The notes under the pieces are model-generated. The model ran no database searches and was not told the origin of the DNA. It worked only from the letters and a program-made list of their open reading frames with translations. Of a stretch of DNA of 64,000 nucleotides, positions 51,241-62,673 are shown piece after piece (positions within the stretch are counted from its first letter, which is position 1; every line of letters starts with the position of its first letter). The position numbers were made by a program, and so were the translations under genes. The DNA comes from Branchinecta lynchi (taxonomy: Eukaryota; Arthropoda; Branchiopoda; Anostraca; Branchinectidae): NCBI GenBank assembly GCA_023053575.1, contig JAKZAP010000005.1, forward strand, positions 434,001 to 498,000, read 5' to 3'.

Positions 51241-51414
51241 CCATATTATCAATGAATCAAGTTATTTAATTCGTGATGTTACACATGACATAATAAAATT
51301 ACTCTAACACAGGACTTTTATTTACTAAATATATACAATCATTTTATCCATTCGGTGGCCCGGGGCAATAGCACAGTCGACGGAAAAGTCGCAATAGCAC
51401 ATTCGACGGAAAAG

Positions 51415-52790
51415 TCAGTAGAAATGGCCGGAACGGCATTCTGCACTCTCACGATTTGCCTTTAAAAGTGGATTTTTGGAAACTTCTAACCTTGCAACAA
51501 AACTCACTATCGCTTTCCGTCTCATAACATCAAAAGATTCAGTTTCATTTTCCAAAAGCATTTGAATAGCAGAGTAACGTCGATTGTATGAAAGGAGATG
51601 ACGAGATGCATTGCTAAAACAAACTTTTAGTTTACGCATCGTCGTCTCAAGATAGTTTTAAAAGTTCTCACCGACACAGTAACAAAATTTAAAATTACGA
51701 ATTAAGTGGTTCGCAGGCGCGCAAAGACCCCGATAGTGACTCGAAATTGCTGAATCGTCGTACAGGTCATCGTCTAAAAAATAACCTAAGTACTTCACTT
51801 TATGCACTCTCTTCAAAACAAAATCACTAAGTCGAATAGCCGGAAATATCAGGGATTTAAAATGTTTCGGGATAAAAATCATTTAATTGGACTTCGCAGA
51901 ATTGAAAATAATGTCATGCGTCGCTGCATGATTTGCGCAAATCTTCAACAAGGAGATTCGATACGTTCGCCGATGGCGCCATTAGAACCATGTCGTCAGA
52001 GTAAGCGATCGAGTTAAAAAACACACCAAAGATATTACAGCCTATACGGCTCTCCATTAATTTTTTACAAAGGTCATCCATAAAAACATTAAATAAAAGA
52101 GGTGAAATAATTCCCCCTTGTTTAATTCCGCTAGCAGCATGAAAATAACTTTTCAAACAATTCGTGGTTAACACGGTCAAAAGCTTTACGTATATTTAAA
52201 AAACAAGTGAAAACAGGACTTCCAAGACCCAGATAATAACACACAGTTTGCTTAAATGAAAAAGTAAAAAAATCGGTGCCATGCTTTTGTTTAAAACCAA
52301 ACTGATTAAAAGATGTCTTTAAAAATTCAATAGAATGTTTCAGCAACAAATGCTCGAGCAGCTTCGAAAAAACTGTAATTATCGGTAATTATCGATACTT
52401 GTGAGATCCCGGACTTGTTCCTTAAAGGAGGTATGATCGTAACCTTCATCAGTTCTGGCGAAAGACAACTACGAGCGAAAGCGCAGGTAAAGTATACTGA
52501 AAGTATAGCGCACAGGCGTTGCCGGTTAGTATACTTCACAGGCTCGGCAGACAGACCGTGCTTTGTTCGCTTTCAGTTCTTTCGTAATCACTTCATCAAT
52601 TTCATTACTCGTAAAATTAATTATATTAACTCTGCAATCTTTAGCACAGCTAGGCGAATGCGAATCACTGGGGACTGAATTGAGCAAGTCAATGAAGTGG
52701 GAACGCCATCTTACCACTATGTTGGACTCTCCAACCTGTCCATTTAAAGTGGACGCTAGCGCATTCGGGACACTATTGACGGACACTATA
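51415..52790 (-). mobile_element. decayed LINE of the same group as the one in the integrase gene
   Basis: Minus-strand fragments in order: EIDEVITKELKANKARSVC (52600s), VFTCFLNIRKAFDRVNHELF (~52200), SGIKQGGIISPLLFNVFMDD (~52130), SIAYSDDMVLMAPSANVSN (~52000), KVKYLGYFLDDDLYDDSAIS (~51790), and MRKLKVCFSNASRHLLSYNR (51639). Several frameshifts and stops. The KQGGIISPLL and Y-DD-MVLMAPS boxes resemble RQGGVLSPLL and FADDLVILSPS of the Polinton-borne LINE. Confidence 0.72.
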
Positions 52791-52998
52791 TTCAGTTAGT
52801 GGGCGAGCTAGTGCCTTAAATAAAATAGGACATGGCTTCACCCTCTTATTCCTTACTTCAGTTTCTTTTTTATGTGTTGTTTAATAGCACATCCTCACAA
52901 GCAGTGCCTTTCCTGTGCTATATATGAGACACTCGATTGTGTTGTTAATGAAACTATTCTGCTACAACTATTACTACTATACAGAAGTTCTTTTCCAG

Positions 52999-53327
52999 GC
53001 AATTCTTCTATTCAGAAACCAGAAGAGGGTATAGTCCAGCATGGCGCATTGAATGAGTGGATGGATGCGATGAACCCGTTGCTGTCCGAAAACGACCCGC
53101 AGCAGAGAAGAAGGTCCTCCCCTATCCCATCTTTTGGAATCTTCTCCTCCAGAAATCCAACCCCTCTGTTCGGTGACAATCAGTCAGTATCTGACGGAGT
53201 TTCCACTCCCATTGGCGGCCAGCGTATTGACCTGGTGACAGAAGAGGCTCAGAAAGAGGAACATCAGTTGTCATGGGGAAATGCCGCCCCGCATCATGAG
53301 ACGTCATTGAAGTCAAGTTTTCACAGG
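52999..53327 (+). CDS. BLTP1: BLTP1 exon 18 of window; acceptor of the Polinton intron
   Basis: The acceptor is TTCTTTTCCAG and the donor is GTAGGT. Two bases complete the Ser codon of exon 17. It encodes a polar, probably disordered segment: NSSIQKPEEGIVQHGALNEW, RRRSSPIPSFGIFSSRNPTP, and a Gln/Glu-rich end SLKSSFHR. The RRRSS site is a plausible basophilic-kinase target (inference). Confidence 0.83.
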
Positions 53328-53494
53328 GTAGGTCCTTCACTTTTCACCGCTTGTTAACGATCCTCGCGCCTCCAAGAGTTTCCCAGGTTACAATTTTGTT
53401 ACATACATATATTCGTGCGTAAACATTAAACAACTAATTAATACAATTAATTGACTTTATTCTGAAAAATCTTGAAGAACCAGAAAAATGGATA

Positions 53495-54625
53495 AATTTG
53501 ATTGCAATTGATTTTCGTAAAGGTTTCGATCTCATTAACCATAAGATTTTAATTGGTAAACTTTCTAGTCAATTCAACGTAAGCCCTCATATAATTAGAA
53601 TAATTGCTAGTTTCCTATACGAAAGACAACAAATGACTAGTAAACATTTGTAAATGTAGTAAACATTTGTGTGCTTGTAGAGAGAGAAGCTTCGGCTTAA
53701 CGTCTTTTTCTATTAATAAATAAATACAAAAAAATAAAAGTGTTTTTTTCTGACCCGGTTCCCATTTTTTGTGGTGTACCTCAAGGTACTCTTTTAGGAC
53801 CTTTGCTTTTTTTTGGTTATGATTAATGAAATTGCACAGGATCTGCCGGATCGGTGGAAGTATGTTGACGATTTGAGTACTATTGAAGTATGCCACCGTC
53901 ATATTAAAAGTTCAGCAGCAGCAATCATCGAAGACATTCAAAATGAAGCGTCTTTGTCCGACATGCAAGTTAACCAAGAAAAAAGCGCTGTTTTAACTAT
54001 TTCATTTTTAAAATCACCCCCGTAATTTGAACCAAAGCTCATTGAAAATTTGGCTGTAAAAAAACTAAAACTCCTTGGAGTAGCTATTACTGAAACTTTA
54101 GATTGGGAAGATAATACAGTAGAAATACTCCGTAAGGCAAACTCAAGCCTGAACATGTTAAAGCTTTTATCAAAGCATAATGTCCCAAGTCTACACATCC
54201 TCAGGATTTATACCTCTTTCATGAGACCATTAATGGAGTACGCATGCGCAGTGTGGCATTTTGGTCTAACTACAGATCAAAACTCACGTATTGAAAGAAT
54301 CCAAAAACGAGCTCTCCATATTATCCATAAAGGCCCATAAGTACCCTACTCCCTTCTTCTAAGAACATACACAGTTGATACATTGGAGAAACGGAGACTG
54401 AACCTATGCCTCGAGATCGGTAAAAAAACTTATTTCGCACCCCATCTACAATGAGTTTCTCCCTCCCCCATACAACAATGTAAGGGAAAGGCAAGAGCGA
54501 GCAGTCTCTACGAAGGTCCCAATATTCCAACCAGTAGCGGCCAAACACAGCCGTTACCAAAAGAGTTTTATACCAAAGATTGTTGAAATTTTAAATAGCC
54601 TTTGACCATTTGTACGTGCTTTTAA
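53495..54625 (+). mobile_element. decayed CR1/Jockey-like LINE
   Basis: Frames in order: LIAIDFRKGFDLINHKILIG (~53500), GVPQGTLLGPLLFF (~53775, broken), RWKYVDDLSTIEVCHRHIKS (~53855), LKLLGVAITETLDWEDNTVE (~54065), RPLMEYACAVWHFGL and IERIQKRALHIIHKGP (to 54340). A ~110-bp insert with repeated TAGTAAACATTTGTAAATG lies at 53635-53745. Multiple stops; dead. Confidence 0.75.
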
Positions 54626-54735
54626 ATGTTTATGTTACGACAGTACTCACCAATTTTGGTTTTGTAACCGTGAAAGTGTGAGTGAATAAATTACTATTCC
54701 ATTATATTCTGTTCTATGAACCGAAAGATAAAAGT

Positions 54736-54814
54736 GCTCCTTATCCAGGATTTGAACCCAGGACCATTGGCTTTTTCTAGGCCAGTTCTCTACCACTGAG
54801 TTACAGAGGAGCCT
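54736..54814 (-). tRNA. tRNA-like sequence (pseudogene or SINE head)
   Basis: Minus strand: a stem-forming start GGCTCCT and end AGGAGCA, A box TAACTCAGTGG, B box GGTTCAAATCC about 45 bases downstream. The anticodon arm has only 4 pairs (TGGC/GCCA) around a 9-base loop, so it is not a standard tRNA. A similar stretch (GTGCTCGTTAGCCCGGATTT) recurs at 55045-55070, suggesting a dispersed tRNA-derived repeat. Confidence 0.45.
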
Positions 54815-55193
54815 GTGAACATAGGTAGCAAACGACTACGGGTAGTCAAGATTAGTAACATTGATGCCGCCTGAAGGAAAATTTATCGAAGCAGTTCCCA
54901 TCAGTAATGGGATTAGATAGATATGGCGCAGATGCAAGGTTATACAAGGGACATTTAGTGGGACAAAACCAGAAGTGGATTTTTTAATTAAAGTAAGAAG
55001 TCTAGGGCTCCAATCTTGGAGCTCGCAGACAATCTAAAAGACAAAAGTGCTCGTTAGCCCGGATTTCAACCCGACCGGTTAGAAACTTGGCAGGGCGTCT
55101 TCTTGGAGACGTACCGTTGCTTGTTTTGATGTACAAATCTTAACATTTCTTTTTACCCTCAGCTATACTATGTAGTTTTCTCTTCTGTTTCAG

Positions 55194-56068
55194 GCTGGTA
55201 TTGCTGGCGGATCGTTCCTGAAGAAGTTCCAGCGTAACGATAGTTCTTCCAGCGACATACCTGGTCCTGTAACATCTCAGATACAGGGTCTGAATCCTGG
55301 AATAGAGGCTCACATCGTGTTTGCACCAATGCTAAGAGCCCTTGGTGTTACAGTGGATAAGGCCGCACCAGGAACCTTTGCTGTGTCAGGAACTATATCC
55401 ATTGTTAGCAGCATAGACGAGCTGAAAGTTGACCTTTTCGAAAGCGAATTCATGCCAGCATCTGTGAGAAGCTCGAAAATGAAAAGGCCCCTGGGAAAAG
55501 TGACATTGAGTATCCCTCCAGAAATATCGGCGTTTTCGTGTGAAACTATCACTTTCGAAGCTGAAGCCAAAGGCAAGCAACATGACGTCTCGATTGGAAC
55601 GATAGGTTTTGAAGAGAAGAAAGACGCGGGTACCACCGTCAACTTCACTCTCGGCGTAGGATTCGTTGCTCAACAAGTTAACATGCCTCTGCTTCGCCTT
55701 GTTCACCAGATTTACACAATGTACAGCAACGCCCAAAATGTCTCGAATCAGCTTCGAGACGAGCTACAGCTGCCGTCGATGCCGTTAAATATTCCTCCAT
55801 CAGAGTCAGACACGAGCGAAGGACTGCTTTCGACGACAAGCGATAGCAGCCGAACCTTGCCTCCAGAACAACGCGATGCTTCTCGCGCTTCGTCAGCGCT
55901 CAGAAATGACATGGCTCCTAACATCAGTGTGAACTATTCCGCACCTGCTTCTCCTATAACTACACTGCCGAGGCCGCCTATAATGATCTATCCCAAATCT
56001 TGGAAAAAGATATTTCAACTGTTGGATCTGTACAAGGCCATGCCTAACCAAAACACAGTACTCCATAG
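55194..56068 (+). CDS. BLTP1: BLTP1 exon 19 of window (largest, 875 bp)
   Basis: The acceptor is TCTGTTTCAG and the donor GTAAGA starts at 56069. It encodes about 291 residues. It starts AGIAGGSFLKKFQRN, then a long strand-rich region (IEAHIVFAPMLRALGVTVDK, GTFAVSGTISIVSSIDELKV, DAGTTVNFTLGVGFVAQQVN) ending in PLLRLVHQIYTMY. Next is a Ser/Thr/Pro-rich loop, then PKSWKKIFQLLDLYKAMPNQ. This alternation is the lipid-transfer groove pattern. It ends with two bases completed by exon 20. Confidence 0.92.
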
Positions 56069-56539
56069 GTAAGAGACAGGACGTTTTACCTGATCTTTGT
56101 CAAATTAGGTTTCCTGCTAGTTACCAAACCTCCAACGTCTGAACGTTGTTTACCCGACAGCAATTTCCCATCGAGAACCGCGTGTCAAACCGCTGTCAGT
56201 AGATTTTGCCTGTATACAAGTACAAGCAAAGGGACAAGTAGATTTTTAGGGTATATTGCCTCATCTCACTGGTTGTGTACGAGACTTTTCGGTAAGTAAC
56301 CGTTTGACACGGGAGGAATCGCAATTATTCATTATAGCAACCCTTCACTTCTATCTTAGTATAGCCTACCGTTTGAGTTTAGAGATTGAGGACGGTCTCA
56401 AGAGCTTGGAAAACTTTGGTAAGCGAAAGAACGCAACGGCTATTCTCTTTTAGCCTCAAGAGCTGGGAAGGTCATGCCATTTTAAGGAAAAAAAATAGTC
56501 TTGACCACGTGCACCCGTTTTAAAACCATTCTGCTCTAG
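56069..56539. other. intron, nothing recognised
   Basis: No splice-flanked frame or repeat. Confidence 0.25.
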
Positions 56540-56728
56540 GATCAATGAGAGAGTTCCAGTTCGACCGAGAAGGAGCAACGTTCAGAACCAAAAAATGGAG
56601 GAGAAGAATAGATACTCTGAGTCAGTTTTTGGGATTGTGCGGATAACGCGAGTCCGCTTGCTTGCAGCACTGAGTGGTCTCAAGCTCGAGGCAGACCTGT
56701 CGAGCATACATTCCAGTTTGAACTACAA
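56540..56728 (+). CDS. BLTP1: BLTP1 exon 20 of window
   Basis: A 189-bp exon between CTGCTCTAG and GTAAGA. It gives (R)INERVPVRPRRSNVQNQKME, then SVFGIVRITRVRLLAALSGL, KLEADLSSIHSSLNY plus two bases. The phases (one base in, two out) fit exon 19 and exon 21. The FGIV-x-ITRVRLLAALSGL-x-LEA-x-L block is typical of BLTP1. Confidence 0.87.
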
Positions 56729-57154
56729 GTAAGACAGTACTATTTTGTTGTTATATTATTATTTTTTGTATGGCTTTTACTAAAGTATGTTTGATGACTG
56801 ATCGCTGACGTCCCGCTTGACCTGTCTAGTTCCAGGATAGAAACCAGAGTCATTACTTGGATAACATACATGGCTAAGTTTCAAAAAAGGTGAGAGCGCA
56901 AGCGGTGAAAAGAACTATTCCAAAATGTGTCTCGAGTTTTGGTTCGTGTCGACGTTAGCAAGACAGTCATCTGAACAAACGTTTGTTCCGTAGATTAAGT
57001 GAAATCAGTTTTGTCGGTAATGTAGGGCCTAAATAAGATTCGACATATCATTGCCGTAACATCTATTTATATGTACTGTATTTCGAAGATAATTTCGTAA
57101 ACCACATTGGCCAGACATATCACGAAAAAAAACAGAAAAACCGGCGAAAATGCT

Positions 57155-57390
57155 GTCTCTAAAGGCCAACGAAAATACTGAAACAAAAAGCGAATATTTC
57201 GGGAGGACAACCGCCTCCCTTCTTCAGCGCAGACGGAAAATTTTGAGGAAAAACGCCAAAACGTGGATGAAGATTGACAAACGAGAGAAACAAAACAAAG
57301 CGGCAAACCAGCAATGAAACGAAAATGAAAAACAAAATTATTGAAATATTCGCTTTTTGTTCCAGTATTTCCGTTAGCCTTTAAAACCCC
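57155..57390. repeat. inverted repeat, ~40-bp arms
   Basis: GGCCAACGAAAATACTGAAA + CAAAAAGCGAATATTTC (57161-57200) is matched in inverse order by GAAATATTCGCTTTTTGTTC and CAGTATTTCCGTTAGCC at about 57343-57380, with a few mismatches. Spacer ~140 bp. Non-coding. Confidence 0.6.
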
Positions 57391-57824
57391 CGTTTGCGAC
57401 CGTTTTTCTTTGTTTTTTCGTGGTACTGTTTTCTGTGTTGTATTTAGTTGTTATTTGTCTTTCTTTGCCTTCGTCGTCTGTTTCGGTCCTGGTGGGCAGC
57501 AACGTTTGCTTTTTCTTTACTAATGGTTCCCGCTTCAGCAGTCATGAAAGAGGAAACTGTCGTTTATATGCAACAATATCGAACAGCAATATCGAATCAC
57601 CCTGGGTCGGTTTTCACGTACGAGGAAAATAGCAAATTCAACATGACCGAAGGTGTCGATGGGATCCCACAAATCTAATATCTGATTCAGACAATCAGGT
57701 CTTGTCTTCGCCAGATCCAGTCTTCGCCAGGCTTATCATCAGAGAAAACCAAGTTCAGATATACCTCTATAAGCCACATCTATTTTGACGATACTGACCG
57801 AGACTTCCTGCTTTACTACTGCCA

Positions 57825-58465
57825 AGTTTCCGGTTTCGCCCGAATACCGAGCGAACTACTCGACCAGCAAAAAAAAAAATTCAGAAACAAATCAACTTAT
57901 CTCCTTATCCCTGTAAAGAACATCTAAGGAACTTTGAATAAAAGTTTGACTTAACAAAAAATTCCGGTTAAAACCGGATTCCGGACTAATTATATGACCG
58001 GGTAAAAAATGATTGTCGTATACAGACTCAGCCTCTCTTCTTACCCCTTAATCTGTCATCTATAATCAAACTTTTGCTGTTAAAAAATTTTCGGTTTCGG
58101 CCGGATTCGGGGCGAAATAGTTGTCCGGCGAAAAAATGGTTTTCACCATCGTGTTCAGCATGTTCTTTTACCCTTCAATCAAACATTTAATCAACTTCAA
58201 ATGAAAGCTTTTAACCAACTTTCCGGTTTTCGCCCGATTCCGGACGAACTACTTGTTCGACAAGAAAATTTTCACCGTTGTGTTCAGCATGTCTTCTTAT
58301 CCCAACATCGACCATTTAATCAACTTCAAATAAAACTTTTATTTTTAACCAACTTTCCGTTTTTTGCAGGATTCCGGACGAATTAATTGTCCGGCGAGAA
58401 ATTGGTTTTCACTATCGTGCTCAGCATGCCTTCTTACTCTAGCCTATAATCGACTATCACATTAG
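57825..58465. repeat. tandem repeat, five diverged ~125-bp units
   Basis: Each unit contains TTTCCGG-TTTCGCC-GATTCCGG, then GACGAACTA-TTGTCCGGCGA, then CAGCATG-CTTCTTA, then AATCAACTTCAAAT. Units start near 57829, 57960, 58088, 58222 and 58356. No coding; a small intronic satellite. Confidence 0.6.
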
Positions 58466-58724
58466 CTATTTACAAATATTTTGTTTGTTCCTTAATTTGA
58501 ACCACGAACAGCCCGTCTACGAACTTGACCTTACCCTTGACCCAATGAATCCTCAGACTAAGTTTCGTCAAAATAATTCATTCCCTTCGAGAGTTATCGT
58601 GCTCACAGACAGACGGACATTTTTGTGATGTCATAGGTATCACTCCACTTACGTTTAGTGATCCCAAAAACTAGAGTGGAAGACGGTGAAATTTTCGAAG
58701 TATTGGGGAATTTAAGAATAATAA

Positions 58725-58928
58725 TTCTTAAGGTCTGTTTTTGTATGTATTTTCAGTGTAGTTTCATTGTAGATTTACTTACTTTTGTTTCAGTTATGAA
58801 AGTACAGTATGTCTTCCGTTTTGTTTGTCTATTCCACATACTTTACTTTCATAACTAAAAAAAAAAAAGTACGTCAGACTACACCGAAACTACATAAAAA
58901 AAACGCACCTTTAGTCATGTCCAATAAT
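58725..58928. mobile_element. fold-back MITE / long hairpin
   Basis: The two halves are imperfect inverses over about 95 bp. Outer part: TTAAGGTCTGTTTTTGTATG against CATAAAAAAAACGCACCTTT. Inner arms AGTTATGAAAGTACAGTATG (58794-58813) and CATACTTTACTTTCATAACT (58836-58855) pair with one mismatch around a ~22-base loop. Confidence 0.6.
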
Positions 58929-59013
58929 AGACTCCGGTTGCTTAGGCTATAGCTACAATTGCTTCTGTCGAGGTCGTCTGAGCTTTGATTTCACAGTGTC
59001 TGTTGCTTTCTAG

Positions 59014-59305
59014 GGAAGGGGTCGTCTCCAGCTCACAGAAACGAGACATGGAAAATTCAGTCAGTTGCCACCTCGGGCAGGCTATGGTTGTCCTCCTGGA
59101 GGGCGTCGCTCCGAACCAGCAAACTGTCGTTAAGGTCGTTGTTGGGAAGTCGCAAGGCCTGTATTCCGTCCAGGCGAAGAGAAGTGATGACCTAAACTCG
59201 GCTTTGATTTCGATCGGACAGATATTAGTGGACATTCCCCAGCACCCTGCTGTTCTTCATGGGATGATGTCGAGGGGGACCAAAGAATTGTCGACAACCC
59301 TACAG
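59014..59305 (+). CDS. BLTP1: BLTP1 exon 21 of window
   Basis: The acceptor is TTGCTTTCTAG and the donor is GTAAAG. It opens by completing a Lys codon, then EGVVSSSQKRDMENSVSCHL, GQAMVVLLEGVAPNQQTVVK, VVVGKSQGLYSVQAKRSDDL. It ends QILVDIPQHPAVLHGMMSRG, TKELSTTLQ. The IDIPQHP-x-LHGMM-x-RG motif is highly characteristic of BLTP1. It ends in phase 0. Confidence 0.93.
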
Positions 59306-61855
59306 GTAAAGAAGAAGTAGAGGAGAGGCATGCTCCTTTGGACGTTAGCGAACTTCGGACAGTGTCATTTTGATAAAAATCCAGAAATGCAAAAGCAGTT
59401 CCGTAAAGGCTCTTAAAAAATAGTGTGCCAAGTAATATAAAGCTCTATTGTAGGAGAGTGGATTTTGCCACTGAAAACTTTACAAAGCCCCTCTGGAACT
59501 TAGTCTATAACTGTATGTGCTAAACCTGTTAATCTGAACCCTGGGAGACGGTTGAACCTCGGTCAGTATACCGCTGTACCAGTTTCAGCCACGTCCCTTA
59601 AAGTGCGTTCGATTTACCAGTCTCGACTGCGTCTAGATTTCCTTCGGATTTGCGCATGGACTTTGTCACTAGAGCAGACCAATGTTATATGTGAAACTGG
59701 AAATTACCCTGTAGGCTTAGGGTGGTAGTAGGCTAATCTTTAGGTAGCGTGACTGTAGCGTGTAAGGCGGCGGGTAAGTAAGGGTGGTAGTAGACTAGGG
59801 TTTACGTTGAAATACAAATAGTTTTATTAGGGGGATATAATCTATGGGGGATATAATCTACTAGGGGGATATAATCTAAATCCCAATCCGGGTAAATACA
59901 ATCACTGTTGATAATAACAACAGGCTAAATAATGAATGACGAATGACCCAGCGCTAAGACTGGAAAGAGTTTTATACTCTATTTCGCACGACTGAAGATT
60001 GTAGATCGAGGCTTAAATATAGGAGTGATTCGTGCTATATTTAGTGCTCATGTTGTAACATACGTCTCTTGAATGTAACTCTGGATCATCAGATGGGCAG
60101 TTAAAAACTGGAAAATAGTTCAGCGCTTGCATGTTCGCATGAATCAAGGTATGATTCATGCTGTAACTTAGCGTCTCTTAAATTTAGCTCTGAATCATCA
60201 CTTGTGCCATTAAAAACTAGAAATACTGAAGGATTATATTTCCTTCGCTATATATATAGAGATAGTTCGACGCTTGACATAGAGGCCGACACTGACAATA
60301 CTGCCGTCAGACTTGATCTGACTGTCGGGTGCATAAGTCTCGGAATAACTTCTGTACGGTTGCAGTCCCTGGACTTCCATAATTCGTCAGTTTGCGGGAA
60401 AATGGTTAATAGTATCCGATTCAGACGTAATGTGTAACTTTAATGGAATGATGATAGCAATCGGAGCATATCGGACGATACAGAGATACAATTGAGGACG
60501 TCCGGCTCAAATTAATTGGGTATTTCAATCAATTCAATATAATCTAAAAAACAGATAACGGACAAGCCGATGGGTTGTTTTTACGTCTAAACATAACATC
60601 ATAACAACAATCTACAAATATATACAATTTTGCGACATTTATGCCGACGTCTTATGATAAATATGGTCAATAACATGCTAGACTACGATTAATAAAATAC
60701 AAATAACCTAAAAATTAACATTCAGTCTGTAATGTAACTTAAATTGCACAGTAAATGAAATCGTTTTCGGAGTAAAACTCATTCGGCTCTAACTCAGCCA
60801 CGTCCAGTTCAGTTTGATTTCACTCTTTTTCGTCTTACCTTGTTCTCCACATGCCACCTCTTGTGACACTTGGAAATAAAAAATATTGTAGTATCTTACT
60901 ATCTCCCGATAAGTTTAAGCAGTAGTGTGAAATTATTTTTGGATTTGTTATTTTTTGTCTGACTGGTCATGGGTCTGCTTCGCTTTTTCGATCTTGCGTA
61001 TTTACCACTTACCGAAAATGTCATGCTATCTTTTTTCTTCGCCACTATCCACACTTTAAATTACGAAATAACTTCGATTCTTTAAGCCTAAGTAACGTGC
61101 ACACCACAGCTTAACCACCTAGGCAGTTAAAGGAACAGAAAACTTGACTCAAACTTGACTGGGGGAGCTAGCTGACATATCAAGAATGTACCCTGAGTCG
61201 ATATAGAGAGTAAGAGAAATTCTCGTTACGACCATTACAATTTCCGGGCAGTTTCCGAGAATATCGACTTCTGAGTTGAAAGCAAAAAAAGCAAAAGGTT
61301 TATGTGCCGGGAGTAGAAAGCGAACGCACGAACTCTTGACTACTATCCCGATACCATTGCCGAAACACGGCCAAAGGCGATCTTTTACAGTGTATAAGGG
61401 GCAAGGGCCTGCCAGCTAGCTTCGGGAACACTAAGGAAGGGGTTCGAGATAACGAAGAAGGGGGGGGGGGGGCTGTCGACAATAAGTCCCTGTATCTTTA
61501 TCTAAGCCCCCCAGGTCGGTTTGATGGCCGAAAGTTGCGTAGTCAAGTTTTCTGTGCCTTTAAGCAAGCTCCTATCTCCCCCATGAGAAACTTTTGGTAC
61601 ATAGTTCTGAGCGAAAAGGGTCGTCTCTGTCCAGGATTACTATGGACAGCTATTGTTTTAGATACAAATAGAAAAATTGGCATAGTGACGCGAATTTCAT
61701 AGGTGAGTTTTCGCTTAAGAAATCTTATCGGACTGTATGTGCATGTACTTTTAAGGATTGTTTGTACCATACTCTTTGTCTTCAGTGTATCTGCTGTCAC
61801 ATTGGGGATGGTGGGTCTTTTCTCTCGTTTTCAGACTGACGCCATTTCTTTCCAG
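59306..61855. other. intron, mostly unassigned; small local duplications
   Basis: GGGGGATATAATCTA occurs three times at 59830-59880. A ~115-bp imperfect direct repeat is at 60010-60115 and 60140-60230 (shared GCGTCTCTTAAAT/ACGTCTCTTGAAT, CTCTGAATCATCA, GTTAAAAACTGGAAA-like). No exon-like frame. A G run is at 61460-61475. Confidence 0.35.
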
Positions 61856-62404
61856 GAGTTCCGAAGCAATCGAATAAGTAGCCGATCTACCCGAACAACC
61901 TCTGACGACGTTCCGCACCTAACCAGACTGTCGCCTCTTATTGACAGACGACACGAATCCAAACATGTCCACATTCCTGAACCTCTCCTCTTCCAACCTC
62001 TCGTTATGCAGTTCTCCTTTATCATAGAGCGTATCAGCATAACGGCAGCACTACTTCCTTCCTTGGAGGCAGAATATCAGATGCAGTCCTTAGTTAGCTC
62101 TGGGGTCACTGGCTCAAATGCCAAGTTCAGCGTGGACCTCAATAAGCACTCCCTCAGTTTCAACACGAAGCTTCAGTCCACGGACGGAAATATTCCACCT
62201 TCTGCCTGCATTGAACTTCCGGCAGTGCGCGGATCGGCAGAATATCTTGCGGAGGGCACACCATCAGACATGCAGTTGGAGGACCAGATGGTCCTGCTGA
62301 AGGGTGGATTCCTAAAAGCTTCTGCTGATATTGGCATGTTTGAACATTGTCTTACGACTGACCTTCTGAATCATTTGGTTCTGGTTCAGAAGGTTTTTAT
62401 GAAG
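61856..62404 (+). CDS. BLTP1: BLTP1 exon 22 of window (last recognised)
   Basis: The acceptor is CTTTCCAG at 61855 and the donor GTGAGT starts at 62405. Its 183 codons are in phase 0. After a Ser/Thr/Arg-rich start it reads FSFIIERISITAALLPSLEA, SGVTGSNAKFSVDLNKHSLS, then LTTDLLNHLVLVQKVFMK. These are core BLTP1 segments approaching its conserved C-terminal (FSA_C) region. An upstream AG at 61834-61835 would add seven residues; the chosen site joins STTLQ|EFRS as expected. The remaining C-terminal exons lie beyond the window. Confidence 0.93.
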
Positions 62405-62673
62405 GTGAGTAGAACCTCGCGTCCCTTATTGATCTTTGCTTGTGTAAATTTACATTTGACCAGTTTAGTGTTCCAAACGGATTAGCCTCTATTTGTATAT
62501 TCTGCCTCGTTACTCAGTATCCATCAAACAGCGGTGGTATAGGAGATCCATAAGTAAATGAACAGAAAAGGGAAGCTTTCACTTTTTAATTTCAAGTCTA
62601 GTGCACAACTCTCGTCGTCCCGAAGGCTCGCTGTTGTTGTTTTTTTGCTAAAGGAATATTATACAGCCAGTGG

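Larger units (their letters stand above)
3335..62404 (+). other. BLTP1: BLTP1 (KIAA1109/tweek) gene, internal part with 22 exons
   Basis: The ordered + strand exons form one open reading frame of about 2,220 residues, matching in order the middle part of BLTP1. Proteins of this family are about 5,000 residues long, form a rod with a lipid-carrying beta-groove, and act at membrane contact sites. Seen directly: each exon follows an AG and precedes a GT, and the leftover codon bases add up at every junction except exon 2 to exon 3. Family assignment rests on recognised segments such as HAMFSDEG (exon 3), CGCGCRNGCTFFG (exon 6), YTRLDWNLLST (exon 15) and SGVTGSNAKFSVDL (exon 22). Start and stop codons lie outside the window. 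Exons of the N-terminal part must lie upstream. Confidence 0.88.

Noticed and set aside
59540..59610. possible tRNA-like stretch (GAACCCTGGG ... GGTACAGCGG on minus strand)
   Set aside because: Box spacing and stems do not fit; evidence too weak.
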